This document shows, piece by piece, positions 1-11,485 of a stretch of DNA of 64,000 nucleotides. Every line of letters begins with the position of its first letter. Position 1 is the first letter of the stretch. A program made the translations under genes and the position numbers. This DNA comes from Phymatolithon calcareum. Taxonomy: Eukaryota > Rhodophyta > Florideophyceae > Hapalidiales. The notes under the pieces are model-generated. The model searched no databases. It worked only from the letters and a program-made list of their open reading frames with translations, and was not told the DNA's origin. The DNA is taken from the NCBI GenBank assembly GCA_977006965.1, contig OZ345352.1, forward strand, positions 1,054,001 to 1,118,000, read 5' to 3'.

Positions 1-1764
1 CATTCGGGTGCAAAGGTCTGTTTATACGGGAGCTTCAACACAGTGCCCCGATTTACATATGTACTTCCTCGTTTCTTTTCCTTCGTCATTGAAACAATAT
101 CTACTGGCGTGCGCTTTACTTGACGATTACCGCCGTCCCGAGATAAACAACAACCGAAGTGGCAGCATCAAATTGGTGCATGCTTGCCTTATCGCGTTAA
201 GCTCCTCTAGTACATAAGGCCATGTAGCCCACCTCAATTAGTTCGGGGTACCGATTCATGACCAAGTAAACTCACAGCTTGATTCTAATCTTCGCACGAG
301 TCGTGAACTAGGCTCACACGCCCATCAATATGGCGATCTGTAGTATTTTTGATTCTACATTCATTCGAGTGTGTGAATCTGCTCTCGACCTAAAGAGGCT
401 CGCTAAGCAGTGCTTTATTTTATTAATTACCTTCTACTTAGATTACGGCAGGTCGTACTACTGCTAGCTAATTTAAAGCAAGCTTCTTTTCTGCCTACCG
501 CTCGCCCTTACTGGGCGATTCCACCCGCGGCAACAGGTGTGGTTCCACGTATACGTTCATTCATTCGTGCCCACGGTAGGCCTTGATTTCATCTCGCAAT
601 AGTAGATATTGTAGCGGTGACGAAGGGAATTGAAGGAGAGGAAAATTTGTACTTGTAGCGTTAGCCTAGAGATTACACACAAGGGAAATCTAGAGCTCGT
701 CTTTGAGAAGTTATATCAGCAAGGGGACGGTCATTCATTTCATAGACGAAAATGCTCAACAAGGAATTCTCTCTCAAGGTTTCGCTCAGCTTGCACTCCA
801 AGCAAACAGTAAACCGTAAAGACTCTTCAAGCGATGTCATTGGCTCTTGATGAAAGTGCATCGTATTTGAAACAGTTACAGTGCGATATAGCAATGCGGC
901 AGGAAATGATCCAGCTGCTAAAATATGCCTCGGGGAACCCATGTGTACCGTGATAAGCCGTGTACGATAGAAGCACTTAGTGTGAAACAGAAGCTAGAAT
1001 GCCCCTTGGGAAACCTGCGGTCTAGCCACAGTGATATGCCTTACGCGATAGGAACAGCTGGATCTATAGCTCCGGCTATTCGGAAGAGATGCGGATGATA
1101 CAACGGGAAGACGGCCTTGTTCAATGTCTGAGTGACGTTGATGGGAAATGTAGAAGTTGATAGTGAAGTAAGAGGCACGGATGTCAGGATCAGAATGCTA
1201 AGCTAAACACATGGCTGAAAGTGTCTACCAAGGATCGAGTCTGGTATTGGGTGCACCAGATTGGTTGGTACACTTTGCGAGTTTTGTCGCGAGGCGACGC
1301 AAGAACTGGATGCATAGACTATGGAAACCTAAACAGCTCTCATGTTTGGATGGCATCCATGTAGCATGTTTTTTTGCAACTGTTTAGTTGTTTATTTGAA
1401 AGCCCTCATTAACACTCCTAAGACTGTACGGGAGCAGCTTTTCGTAACTTGTTCATTCTAGTATATCGCCTGGTCCCTAATACAGGGACTCATCGCTCTC
1501 AATGTTGTCAATTATGGTGACGCTGTATAGTTCATGCGTATGGTCTCCAGGAGGCGCTCTGCTGTCGTTCCGAATGTATTGGATATGAGCGTCGTGCTCA
1601 CTTGAGGCAACCTTCTGCTTGCGTATTTTATGACCAGCTGTTCCATGTAGCATGTGCCGCACAACAGTTGAAAAGCTCTTGGACACATTGAAGAGTCCCG
1701 TGATTAACAAAATCCGGTAAGGGAAAACTCTGGCGAAATACATTCATTGAAGTATTGATCAGCT

Positions 1765-1843
1765 GATTGAGCGAGTACTCAATATGACTCACTTATTTTT
1801 TTAAAATAAGCGAGCCATTTATTGAGTACTCGCTCAGTCAGCA
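1765..1843. repeat. Long imperfect hairpin
   Basis: An inverted repeat in which both arms carry the 15-mer GAGCGAGTACTCAAT or its complement. They flank an AT-rich centre with a second complementary pair (CTTATTTT / AAAATAAG). The duplicated counterpart near 28,015-28,085 keeps a stem-loop, but with a different paired core (AAATGGCTCTC / GAGAGCCATTT). The base changes therefore partly preserve pairing. Confidence 0.6.
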
Positions 1844-2450
1844 GACCAATAAAATAACGATAGCGCCATTTGTTTTTTAAAAAACAAAAATTTATGTAGT
1901 TAAAAACGATAAGAAAATCAAATTTTGTATTTGATTTTCAAAGTTTCATAAACAATTTTGATATTTTCGGACACACTACTGTACTCATAAGGTAGAGTTT
2001 GTTTCTTGGTTTCATATTCTTCTGTAAAGGTCATTCATTTCTAGATATCGATACTGCCGTCAATACAGATCGTCACTGACGTCGATCGTTGGATTCTGAG
2101 GCGAAAGGTTGGAGAGTAAATTGCCGTGTTATGTGAGTTAAGATTATTTTCTCGAACATGATGAAATGAACATACTTCATGGATACGGTGAGAACAGTTT
2201 TGTAGATACTTCGGCATTGTACGCTGAATCCTCCCTTGCCATCACTGTGATAAATTGCTTTTAACATCGTTGGAACAGCTGGACTAAACTTAATAAGGAA
2301 TCCAAACTTAATATCCAGAGTAAAAGGTCCGTCTGTGCCCTTCGCCATGGAGTCAGGTCTATTAACATGCTGTACAGTACCGTTACAATCACGACACGTT
2401 CTATACAGTACTTTTAATTTAACTCTGTATGATACTGGAGATACGGAATA

Positions 2451-2513
2451 TGGATGTAAACCACGAAAGAACTTTATTTTTTAATACTGTAAAGTTCTCG
2501 TGCTGTTTACATC
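2451..2513. repeat. Inverted repeat
   Basis: The arms GGATGTAAAC and GTTTACATCC enclose a second complementary pair (AAGAACTTTA / TAAAGTTCT) around an AT loop. Only part of it is recognisable in the duplicate copy near 28,440-28,490. It could be a small foldback element. No coding content. Confidence 0.5.
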
Positions 2514-2691
2514 CATGCTCCGTTTATGACGTACTGTAGTGTGCAATACATACTCCAGTAAATTTTACCAAAGAAACATATCATATGTCTTCCAGACTAG
2601 AATCTCTGCTCCACGAAATTATTGACCTATCGTAACCATCATCCTTGTGAGGAGCTAGAATCCTGAGCTCCTGTACTGTACTTACCCATGA

Positions 2692-2722
2692 GTACAGTAC
2701 TGTACAGTACTGTACAGTACTA
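2692..2722. repeat. Short palindromic tandem repeat (GTACAGTACT period)
   Basis: Three periods of a 10-bp self-complementary unit. The duplicate locus near 28,712 has only about one unit, so the array expanded in this copy. The same words are scattered through 2-5 kb and 28-35 kb. Confidence 0.7.
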
Positions 2723-5642
2723 CAGTGCAGTGCTGTGTGCGCGACGTCTAGGTTTTATTTTGATGATTCTACGATTTCGATTAGTGTATGAAGATAGGGC
2801 CTCGAGGATGGACTGTGGACACCGCATCCCTCGTGCTTCCATTTACCTTATCCGCTCGCTTGGCTACGTATAGAAACTGATCCCTTCAATTCGTGCCGTG
2901 TGCGTACAGTGTATGATAAGTCTCACACGAGATTTCTTACATTAGGCGGAGGCTATCATACCGTGCAGCACTGATTTATCTTGTCTGCAGAACTTGTTGT
3001 AAAGTCATACACATAAATTTAATTCAAAATTGATTATTAAAAGCTGATAGAAGGGCCACGTGCCATGTAACAGTATGTAAGTGTATTGTCTCCCGCTCTC
3101 AGTTTGAGGCAGTCTGACAATCGTTGGAGATTGGCACGGTTTCAAAGATATGCGGTAAGGTGTATATGTTTGAACTGCATAATGGGAATGCAGAGACTAA
3201 TAAACCAGTGGTGTATCACATCATGTGATGTTATACCGAACTTCCCTGGTCTTAAGCTCCGTACTTTATCCATAGATCTTGCATTCTGCACATGAGCATT
3301 TGTGCCTCGTTTTAGACACGTTACGTTTTTCTAGCACACCGGTGCCTGCGCGCACTTTTTCACTTTTTGATAACCATCCAAGGAGATTGTTTTTGCTTGG
3401 AGATTGACAATCTGTCCACACAGGGCTGTCCATCTGCTTCCGCTGGCCGCGCCTGCGCCCATTACCGAAAGTACCGGAATTTGCTCTACTGTCGGTCAGA
3501 ATATGAGCGAGATATCCAAAGGGCCAGTTGGTTGCCTCTTTCCCGCATGCAAAGGTGCCCCAGGTACAGTAGTGCATTAAATCATAGCCGTACACTACAA
3601 TGTCGCTGTAGCTCAGAACCACTGTACTTTTGACATTGATGAAGTTTCCAGATATAGGAATCCTCCTCTACGCTGCTGCTCCGAAGGATGCAATGCAGTG
3701 GTACAATGTGGGAGCGCACTTTGAAAACCGTGGTATTCACAATGCTGTGAGCCACGGAGAATACTTGGGCGGTAGGATGCCGTTGTTGATCGAGCTCCAA
3801 TAACATTGCCGTGCCAGACGTGGTAGAGGCAAATGCCGGCTGGGATGCTCCGAACTTCCAGCCACCAATGCATGGCGGCTGATTGTTGGCCACGATGGAG
3901 GTGGCCGACTATCTTGCCCCTGCATCGAGCCAAACAAGGCATCTAATATCATTTAGATGTGGATGATAACGTAGTGGCCAAGTTGCTGCAACTACTGCAG
4001 ACCTCGGCTTCCGAAGCAAGGACCACCAGACGGTAGGGATGCTCTGGTTCATCGGGAGGCCTCCCGAGGACTCAACCCCGGTAGTGGAGAGAGACGGACC
4101 TGAGGGGATGCAATGGATGCGCTTGGTCTGCAACTCCCTGTTGAAGCCTATGATACCTGCAGACCGGAAGAGCTCACAGCGTTAGAAGAAGCAGTGGACA
4201 GGCTTACAATCCATTGGCCGAAACCCCTGAGCAGAAACCTGGTACTGTAGGACGAGAGAACGCGTAGGGAGTGTAACATACAGTAGTTCCCAATTTACTC
4301 TAAGAACGAGGTGCCGGGCACTACGGTACAGTAAAATCTTCAATTTACGATGCAACTAGGCGCGCCAAGCAGGTGACAGGCGGTCTTTGCTTAGGATTTT
4401 GAAAGCAAGGCTCTCACGCAATATGTTAGGTGAATATCGGTACAGTAGCGGTGTTCACCGAAACGTTGCATGGATGCCTTGTTTTCGAATGTATGACTCG
4501 AACAAACCATAACTCTTCTTTAGACAACGACAACTGACCGACAACTTCAAAGCCGTGAACATTGTACACTACTGTACAGTACATCCCAGCAACTGTGACA
4601 ATGCTTCAGCATGTACAGTAGCGACGATTAACGAAAACTTGTTTTAATTTTCGTTTTTCGTGTAGGCCAAAAATGCTAAGCAGACATTCAGATTCCACAG
4701 ATCCGTCTGTATCCACTTAGGTCTGTGGCATGTGCAGGGGACGATGTGTGTTCGTCATCCAGCTCCTGCCTTGGCTGTCGTGGCGACTGTTACAGAACTC
4801 AAGCACCACTAATGTAAGCCAGAGTGCATTTGAATTGAGAGTGGGATCTAGCCGATCCAACTACAATACAGTATTCTGTTGAATCAGTTTAGGGATGAGG
4901 TCCGAATCTTCATCCTCATCCAAGCATCATGCTTTGGCCCAATCATGAAGACAAAGCATGGCCACGAATTAATCAGGCAGCTGTGTTTTCCCTTTCTATC
5001 TGCTTCCAGTGGATGCACCATGATGATAATGATCATCATCATGTTGGACCCTCGATGGGATCAGTTTTTCTAATTGCCGTTCCGTAGCATGCTTTGTAAG
5101 TTTGGATTCTGATCTCCGAACCATTCAACTGATCCCATGGCCTGGGAGATCCACTTCACTGCATCCAAGTGCTGTGCTTCAAAAAGTTGATGTGCGAGCA
5201 CTTCATTACGTATTACGTACTGCAGTACTGTACTAAGCATCCCAGCAATGCATTCCGATCCGTGTGCTATGGACAAATGGGTTTTCAGAGAAAATTCTTT
5301 ACTGTATGATACCATGGTAGAATGCTCTATGAACCCTGAGCAGAATGCAAACATTTTTTACCATGTACCGTGATTCCACCGTTTCCGTTGCCCCAGTGGG
5401 CACATCTGAAGTGCTCTGAGTTAGAATCTCAATTGAGCTCTCGGCGATTTTCATCGACATTTTCCTTCAGACTGCACTGCACAGAAGCGACAATTTAGTG
5501 ACCCGATCACGTCCCTTGCACAGCGTTTCTTCTGTATGAATGCCCTGATGCAAATCAATCTTACCGCGGATGGGGGATCGGAGTGATCAAATCCAAACAG
5601 CTGTAAAGAGAGTTCTTCCTCGCCTATCCAACACGCGAGGCC

Positions 5643-5649
5643 TATAAAA
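5643..5649 (+). promoter_or_regulatory. TATA box of CRP1
   Basis: TATAAAA in the context GCCTATAAAACTGG, 66 bp before the CRP1 ATG. The same motif at similar spacing precedes the other family members. Confidence 0.75.
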
Positions 5650-5715
5650 CTGGATCGCAGCCCTGGCCGGAGCCGAGTTCACATCCATCCGGCAATTCTG
5701 CAACCCCACAACATC

Positions 5716-6330
5716 ATGAAGTTTTCCGTCGGCTTTTTGCTTGCCACCATCCTGGCCCTCCTCTCCGTCTCCGTCTCCGCCACCGCCTACGCTCCGAGGG
5801 CGGTTTGCTACCGCAAGACGCAAAAGTGCTGTTATCTCTTCCGCTCCTGCGGGTTTATCGTCAAGAAAGTCCGCGTCAGCAAGCCGTGCCCGTACAAGGT
5901 GTGCAAAAAACACTGCCACCCCGTGTGCTACCCCCACTGCAAGCGCGTGCACGTTACCGTGCCGTACCAGAAGTGTTACTACAAGCCGGTCCGTGTGTGC
6001 CAGAAAGTCAAGGCTCGGAGAGGTCGCAAGTGGATCTGGGTTGAGGAGTGCAAGTATGAGCGGAAGCGCCACTGCCGCACGTACTACAAGAAGGTGTGGA
6101 AGCGTGAGTGCCATCGTGTCTGTAAGCCCAAGTGTGAATACAAGTGCTATTACGTCAATGCGATTTGTGTGTACCACCGCATCTTCCATCACCCGAAGTT
6201 CTGCCCGTATCTGAAATGCTACCGTCCGACATTTGTCGGACCTAGTGGAACTCCGCGTCATGTGATCTCTCCGAAGGGGAAATTTGTTCGGGCCACGAAA
6301 CCGATTCGCACAGACCGTCGCAAGCATTAA
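5716..6330 (+). CDS. CRP1: secreted basic 20-cysteine protein
   Basis: An intronless 204-residue protein of unrecognised family. Residues 1-22 form a typical signal peptide (MKFS, then a Leu/Ala-rich core, then SATA), so it should enter the secretory pathway. The mature chain is very rich in Lys, Arg, His and Tyr and has 20 cysteines. Landmarks are C-Y-R-K-T-x-K-C-C near residue 30, a CGFIVKK block, two runs of CX3C spacing (about residues 62-74 and 131-143), the YERKRHCRTYYK block, the HRIFHHPKFCP block, and a C-terminal tail ending in RRKH. The start is chosen for its signal peptide and its spacing from the TATA box. An AATAAA lies at 6385-6390. It is nearly identical to CRP3 and sits in the duplicated block. 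Cell-wall or matrix structure, metal binding or defence are possible roles; the sequence decides none of them. Confidence 0.85.
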   Translation: MKFSVGFLLATILALLSVSVSATAYAPRAVCYRKTQKCCYLFRSCGFIVKKVRVSKPCPYKVCKKHCHPVCYPHCKRVHVTVPYQKCYYKPVRVCQKVKARRGRKWIWVEECKYERKRHCRTYYKKVWKRECHRVCKPKCEYKCYYVNAICVYHRIFHHPKFCPYLKCYRPTFVGPSGTPRHVISPKGKFVRATKPIRTDRRKH

Positions 6331-6901
6331 ACGATCCACGACTACTAGAGTGGTATGAATCCATGATCCAATGCAACCACATGAAATAAAAAAGTGTGGC
6401 GTTTTCCTCAATATGAAGCCTAATGACCTGTTAGTAGATTGTCCTCTTTTTTCACCTTATCGAGCTGTCAAATCTACGCTACCAAAACTTGCAAGTCAAT
6501 ATTGTCCTGGCAAAACGAAAGAGTTGCTTTCCCGAATATTCACGTAGGGGTTCTGCAGCGTACGAGGCTGAGAAGTATGTCGGATTACAAGAGGACATAG
6601 TATATCCAGAAAGGATTTAAGATGGTAGAAGCTGTTGGGACCTAGCTATGCATGACGTAGGAAAGGGCAAGGCTTCATAGATAGGCCAGGATTCCATGTC
6701 GAACAAGATGTGCAGAAGCGAATATATTGGATGAGATGAAGTCTCGAAAGGGAAGACATCTCGAACAGGATCTCATTAGAAGAACCAAGGAGAGGTGCTC
6801 CGATGTACAAATAGGAAGCGTCTAAGATGTCTCAAGTGGAGGTCTAATCATGCTTCTCTCGGAGAAAGGCAGAGTTGCAGACATATTTTAGAGTGATCAC
6901 A

Positions 6902-7276
6902 AGAAGAAGAAGAAGAAAAAAGTAGATTATTATTTAAAAGTTACCAACGCATCTGCTGCCGCTTGGGACAACTTTCCTAGTGCCAAAAAGTTTTGGCTGG
7001 ATTCTGCCTAAAGAAGAGTTTCTTTTTTTGTTTGTGTAACACGATTCATTGGAGTATTAAAAAAACACCTCTGGTCTCCTTCGGGACCTGGAGGGGGAAA
7101 ATTACTCACCTGCGAGCAATCCTTACTTGTCCACAACCTGAAACATAGTTAAGAGCTCGTCGAGTGCTCGCTTAGTCCAGGCGCTGTCCTCTTTAGATAG
7201 TCTGTCCTTTGCGAGGCCATTTATAACGTCTTCGATGGGATCTTTCTCAAATTGGCCGGTGAGTTCGAATAGCTAA
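6902..7276 (-). mobile_element. 5'-truncated LINE, family I (TTC tail)
   Basis: On the minus strand this reads the C-terminal LINE coding end (a KRALDELLTMFQ motif, then stop), then the family 3' UTR ending TTTTAAATAA, and a (TTC)n tail at 6902. It is flanked by a 10-bp duplication with one mismatch, AGTGATCACA (6892-6901) and AGTGATTACA (7277-7286). The equivalent place in the other duplicate copy (about 33,125) lacks it. Confidence 0.85.
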
Positions 7277-7286
7277 AGTGATTACA

Positions 7287-8572
7287 GTCATCCAGGTGCT
7301 TGCCGATCAAAAAATCCACTGACAAAGAGTAGTGGAGACAAGAGAAAGAGGTGCACTGCATCACGAGCTGGAAGAGAGACCAGGCGTTATGTTTTAATTT
7401 TGAAAGTACTAATTTTCCGGTAGCTCGTTGTTGCGCATGAACAAGTATAGAATCTGAGTTCTCAAGTCGGTTATGTCGAGGGAAAGCCCTTGAATGTTTC
7501 AAGATTCCCTAGGTGGAACCCAACAATGCACTCCATTCCTGCAGATCAGTAGATTTTTTTTGGCACTGAGAAGTCAGCAAAACTTCTTTCGCTTATAATC
7601 GAATCAGATCGCTTAATAGAGACCAGCAGGTTGTAAAGAGGCCAAATTCATTGCTTTGAATTGAGTCATCGCGCTGCGTACGACTCTCAATCAGACATCT
7701 ACAGAGACAGCTTGAAAATCTGCATGACGTGAGGATGGATATGTGTATTTACAGAAAAGTACCTGTAACGCCTTTAGCAGTTGCACTGACGGTCTCGGGA
7801 ATCTGAAACAATATGGTTAGCAATCCTGCCATCATGCACTGCCTGCAAGTGATGAAACTGGATCCAATAATTGCACAAATGAGGCAATTGACGAATACAG
7901 TCAACTATTTATTTAAATTCCCCCTTCCTTTCCTGACTGCTCCCGCTGAGAGTTTAGCGATTGGCGAAGTCTTCTACTGTCAACATAGTATTTTCTTGAC
8001 GGTAGTCTTCTACTGTCAACATAGTATTTTCTTGACGGTACTCAACACTCAAGACGACACTGTGGAATCTCGTATGATACCGTACGATGATAATTTTTTA
8101 AAATTATCAAAGTACGTGGCGACGAGAGTGTTGGAAATAATTTTAGAAAATGATTTCTAACATACGTGTCTCCTAAGAATGGGCCCGAGATTTGCACGCC
8201 CGAATAAGTCATCTATGCGCTATCAATCGAAAGGGACCATGTTTTTAGAGAGAGATCCAGAAAAACAGAGCCTGTGCAGTTTTCTTTTCGCTCCACAAGC
8301 CTCCTAAAAAAGTCGTACATCACTTTTTTGTGGTACTCGGAAAAAGAGGCACAAAACTTGAAGCTGTCGTTTTGCGAAGAGCATTGCTCGAAAATCATGT
8401 ATCATACCAAGGAGTACGAGAGTAGAAATGGAATGTGGAACCTAAACGAAGATTGAAGGGTCCCCTTTTCGATAGTGGAAGGTGCCCACCAATCTGTGTG
8501 CCAGCGCAATGTACTGACAGAGAGACCTTCTTGAGAATTCATCGAAGTCGAGGCATAGACCCAGTCATAAAA
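7287..8572. other. Duplicated non-coding DNA, no supported gene
   Basis: It matches about 33,140-34,225 of the right copy in patches: the 'gggaaagcccttgaatgttt' segment and the AATCTCGTATGATAC segment. The 115-residue frame at 7813-8160 is not preserved in the duplicate and is not called. Confidence 0.6.
7969..8040 (+). repeat. Exact 36-bp tandem duplication
   Basis: Two identical 36-bp units, 7969-8004 and 8005-8040. Each contains the complementary pair TACTGTCAA / TTGACGGTA. The other duplicate copy (about 34,125) has a single diverged unit, so this duplication is local and recent. Confidence 0.9.
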
Positions 8573-8886
8573 GTCCTCATTACCAGTCATTATTTCGTAG
8601 ACTGGTTACGAGGACGCGGCATAGGTTTTCAGTAGCTGCTTCCACGGTGCAGCGTTGACTTGCAACTTTCGCTCCAGATGTTTTCACGCACTTTTGAGCA
8701 AAAACTTGAAATATCATGAAACGTTTGGTTGAAAAGCAATTCCACTTCAGAAAACTAGAAATCGTTATGAGAAAATATGTCCCATAGATGAGCACAGAAG
8801 CTAGGCAAGACCTATGCCGCATCCTCACTACCAGTGAAAATATTTGGGACTGGATTTGCAGATTTTTCTAGACTGGTAGTGCGGAC
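8573..8886. mobile_element. Foldback / MITE-like repeat with nested inverted arms
   Basis: An arm of about 30 bp at 8600-8629 (GACTGG through GCGGCATAGG) is complementary to 8807-8836 with a few mismatches. Shorter inverted copies of the arm tip stand outside it, at 8573-8588 (GTCCTCATTACCAGTC) and 8871-8886 (GACTGGTAGTGCGGAC). The structure lies inside a stretch of about 1.1 kb (8,110-9,240) that is missing from the right copy of the duplication. No transposase is seen. No clear target-site duplication was identified. Confidence 0.55.
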
Positions 8887-9700
8887 GGAAAAATCGAATT
8901 CTCAAGAAGGTCCCTCTGAAAGCAAAGTACGCCTATGCACTGCGCTTTGAGAAAGGCACACAGCATTCGATACTACACAATTCCGTATACGTGAATCATA
9001 ATGGTGTTCTACGGGTTTTCGTACCCTCAGGTTATGTGTCTTTCCCGCGGAAGGCAGGTCTTCATCGCTCTCCCCAGATCCAAGGATTGTATTAAGCGGA
9101 AATAAACGCCGTAGTGTTACCAAACTCCGCCTCCGCTTTCCAACGAACCAAAAAATTTGCGATCGACCTACATTTTACATATTTCGTGCCTTTCGGAACC
9201 CTTCGAAAGGTACTCTTTCGGGCCCACTCTTGGGCCACGGGTGTGTTAAAAAATCAAATTTACGTTAGGAAAACTCATGCTTTCTTATTTCTCCTCAAAA
9301 CAACTCGTATGTGCAAGATGGCGCTCAAGAAAGGTCCGCTTTGATACATTTTTTCATCAAGGAGCTATCAATAATTTACGGACGCACCCACTTTAAAATG
9401 GAAGCGCCTGCAATTGTCAGATACGCCAGACTCCTTGCATTTTTTTTTGTTTTGTTTTGTTTTGTGCAGCATGATGTCTCACGTATCATATAGTGTACAA
9501 GTGATTTTCTTCACAGTGCACCCTATTCCTGCACTTGTATGAAGCCACGCCAATGTCTGGACCACCATCGAAGATATGAATACAGAAGACTTTCTCTTCG
9601 TCATGGCTTTGCTGGGAGCGGAAGTCACCTTCACATGCCATATGATACTGCAAGAGCTCCGATCTACCTCTGAATTATTTTCATTATACGAAATGTTTGA

Positions 9701-9703
9701 TAA
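9701..9703. repeat. Target-site duplication of Harbinger element (left)
   Basis: TAA, matched by TAA at 12823-12825. The uninterrupted site GATAAGTTAAG is present once at 34,623-34,633 in the duplicate locus. Confidence 0.9.
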
Positions 9704-9904
9704 GAGCAAGTCTACTGCTTCAGCTGCGCATCGGGCCAAATGGGCAAAAAAGTAGTTCTGAAAATAGAATGCGCAGCACGCAACTCTATCGGAGAAAACT
9801 CTTTCTCCAGTTTGTTTCAAAATTTTAAACAAATTTTAGGGATTTTCAGGTTGAATTTGAAATTATTTATGAGGACCGTCGAGTGCGAGCTCACCAACAG
9901 GACA

Positions 9905-11266
9905 ATGACGTCCTCAAGCTCTTCCTCCGACGAGGAAGCCGCCATTCTCGCAGTAGCTCTGGAAGCCGCGCAAGAGGCGGAGGAACATTTTCAAGAACGC
10001 TCATGGGGTGGCCGCGCGAAAGGCAGTCGCGGAAATATTAGGCGGGGTCCATGCTCGTGGTGGCGCGACTACTTGTGCGCAAACCCGGTGTATCCAGCAT
10101 GGCTCTTTCGGCGCCGTTTCCGTCTACCGCTTAAGCTCTTTCGGCGCCTAGAGCGCGACCTACCTGATATCGAGCCCAAGCTTCAGCAGCGAGTCGACGC
10201 GACAGGTCGACGCGGCGCCGAGAGCTGGCAAAAGATCCTGTGCGCGCTTCGACGCCTCGGTGAAGGCGCATCGTTTCAATCTCTCGATGACCAAGCTCGT
10301 ATGTCCGTAGAGACCATGCGCCAGTCGTTTCGTGCGTTTCTCCGGGCTGTGCGTAAATGCTATGGTAGCGAATTTCTTAACCGGCCTCCTACCGTTACTG
10401 AGTTACGCGCGCTCGAACAATCGTACGCAAGCAAATTGTTCCCTGGATGCATTGGTGCTTTGGACTGTATGCATATTCGGTGGAAAAACTGCCCCAAGGC
10501 ATGGAAGGGGCAGTACCACAATCCGAAGGCAAGCAAACTGGCTACAGTACAAGTAGAAGCCATGTGTGACACAGATATGTACTGCTGGCACGTTTTTTGC
10601 GGACGTCCGGGCACGAACAACGACATTACGGTCGCAGAGGCGAGCCCATTGATTCTCTCCATACTGCGCGGTGAGCGGACAATGAAGCTGCCGGGCGGGT
10701 ACAACATAGCAGAAGTGCAGCGACACTGGTTTTTGTACTACTTGACGGACGGGATTTACCCGCAGTGGTCGATTTTTGTGCATCCGAATCACGCCCCGTT
10801 GACGGCAAAGGAGAAGGTAATGACAAAGACGCAAGAGGGGAGACGTAAAGATGTGGAACGTCTCTTTGGGGTGTTACAGGGTCGGTTCAAAATATTACGA
10901 CACGAATTTCACGGATGGAGTGACGGTGACCTTGTAGACGTTGTGCACGCTTGTGTAATTCTACACAATATGCTGGTGCGGCTTCGCGTCGCCGGTGAGC
11001 TTGACGATGAAACCGACGAGCACGGCGTGGCAATGAGGCCTGCAGACGTCATAGAGGAGTTTTTTCACGATATTTCCCCCGACGAAAGACACGCAGAGGG
11101 CGACGGTGTGACGAGCGTTGATCCTGGGGAGTCTGCGGGGTCATGGTTGCAGCACCTGCTGGGCGTGCAGGACGCTGTCCGCGACCGTACTGCTCATCAT
11201 GAGTTGCGGCATGCAGTGGAAGACCACATTTGGGCGCACACAGGTAGCATTGCGATGGATAGTTGA
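9905..11266 (+). CDS. Harbinger DDE transposase
   Basis: The 453-residue protein is counted from the ATG at 9905. An in-frame ATG at 9740 would add 55 residues, but the Ser/Asp/Glu-rich start MTSSSSSSDEE looks more natural. The fold is the DDE_Tnp_4 / 'plant transposon protein' type. Catalytic residues lie in GALDCMH (Asp codon at 10463), YLTDGIYP (Asp codon at 10748) and KDVERLFG (Glu codon at 10856). The last two have 35 residues between them, giving a DD35E triad. Further family hallmarks are PGTNNDI after the first Asp and VHACVILHNML near the end. It should cut and paste the element by binding its terminal repeats together with the Myb-like partner encoded convergently. No frameshift or stop was seen. 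Confidence 0.93.
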   Translation: MTSSSSSSDEEAAILAVALEAAQEAEEHFQERSWGGRAKGSRGNIRRGPCSWWRDYLCANPVYPAWLFRRRFRLPLKLFRRLERDLPDIEPKLQQRVDATGRRGAESWQKILCALRRLGEGASFQSLDDQARMSVETMRQSFRAFLRAVRKCYGSEFLNRPPTVTELRALEQSYASKLFPGCIGALDCMHIRWKNCPKAWKGQYHNPKASKLATVQVEAMCDTDMYCWHVFCGRPGTNNDITVAEASPLILSILRGERTMKLPGGYNIAEVQRHWFLYYLTDGIYPQWSIFVHPNHAPLTAKEKVMTKTQEGRRKDVERLFGVLQGRFKILRHEFHGWSDGDLVDVVHACVILHNMLVRLRVAGELDDETDEHGVAMRPADVIEEFFHDISPDERHAEGDGVTSVDPGESAGSWLQHLLGVQDAVRDRTAHHELRHAVEDHIWAHTGSIAMDS

Positions 11267-11485
11267 CACAAATGCTGGTTACGCCTCAACAGAAGAGAAT
11301 GATCGGCATTAGATTGAGGGTTATTATACTTCACATCGAAGTCGGCATCACAGTCGATGAAGATGAGATGGTAATGCTATTTCAGTGGGTTCTGGTAAGG
11401 TTTGTACATCATCATGTAGCGGCGTTTTCCTCTGTTTTAGTCTTTACCAAAAAATGCATGTGGCAAGCTAGTTGAGATTAGTAAT
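11267..11485. other. Convergent intergenic spacer within the Harbinger element
   Basis: 219 bp between the two convergent stop codons. It should hold the 3' ends of both transcripts. No gene is seen. Confidence 0.5.

Larger units (their letters stand above)
1..5600. repeat. Left copy of a large segmental duplication (gene-free part)
   Basis: This stretch aligns in order with about 26,230-31,850. Examples are the CATTCGGG start at 1 versus 26,235, the 'accgattcatgaccaagtaa' segment at about 250 versus 27,273, and the upstream region of CRP1 versus that of CRP3. The right copy carries extra LINE fragments that are absent here. No open reading frame here is supported: frames are short, stop-rich and not conserved between the two copies. 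Short hairpins and TACAGTAC-type words are common. The left boundary of the duplication lies outside the window. The pairing was made by eye; percent identity was not computed. Confidence 0.8.

Noticed and set aside
2692-2722. CRISPR-like short repeats
   Set aside because: Contiguous palindromic microsatellite without spacers, in a eukaryotic context.
3600-3625. GTAGCTCAG resembling a tRNA A box (also near 30,158)
   Set aside because: No B box follows; it is part of the segmental duplication.
5587-6411. 274-residue minus frame opposite CRP1 (also 325 residues opposite CRP3 and 282 opposite CRP4)
   Set aside because: Antisense shadow of the conserved cysteine-rich genes; stops are avoided because of the sense codon use, and the promoter, signal peptide and polyadenylation signal support the plus strand.
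7813-8160. 115-residue frame containing the 36-bp duplication
   Set aside because: The frame is not kept in the duplicate locus at about 34 kb and has no domain or promoter.
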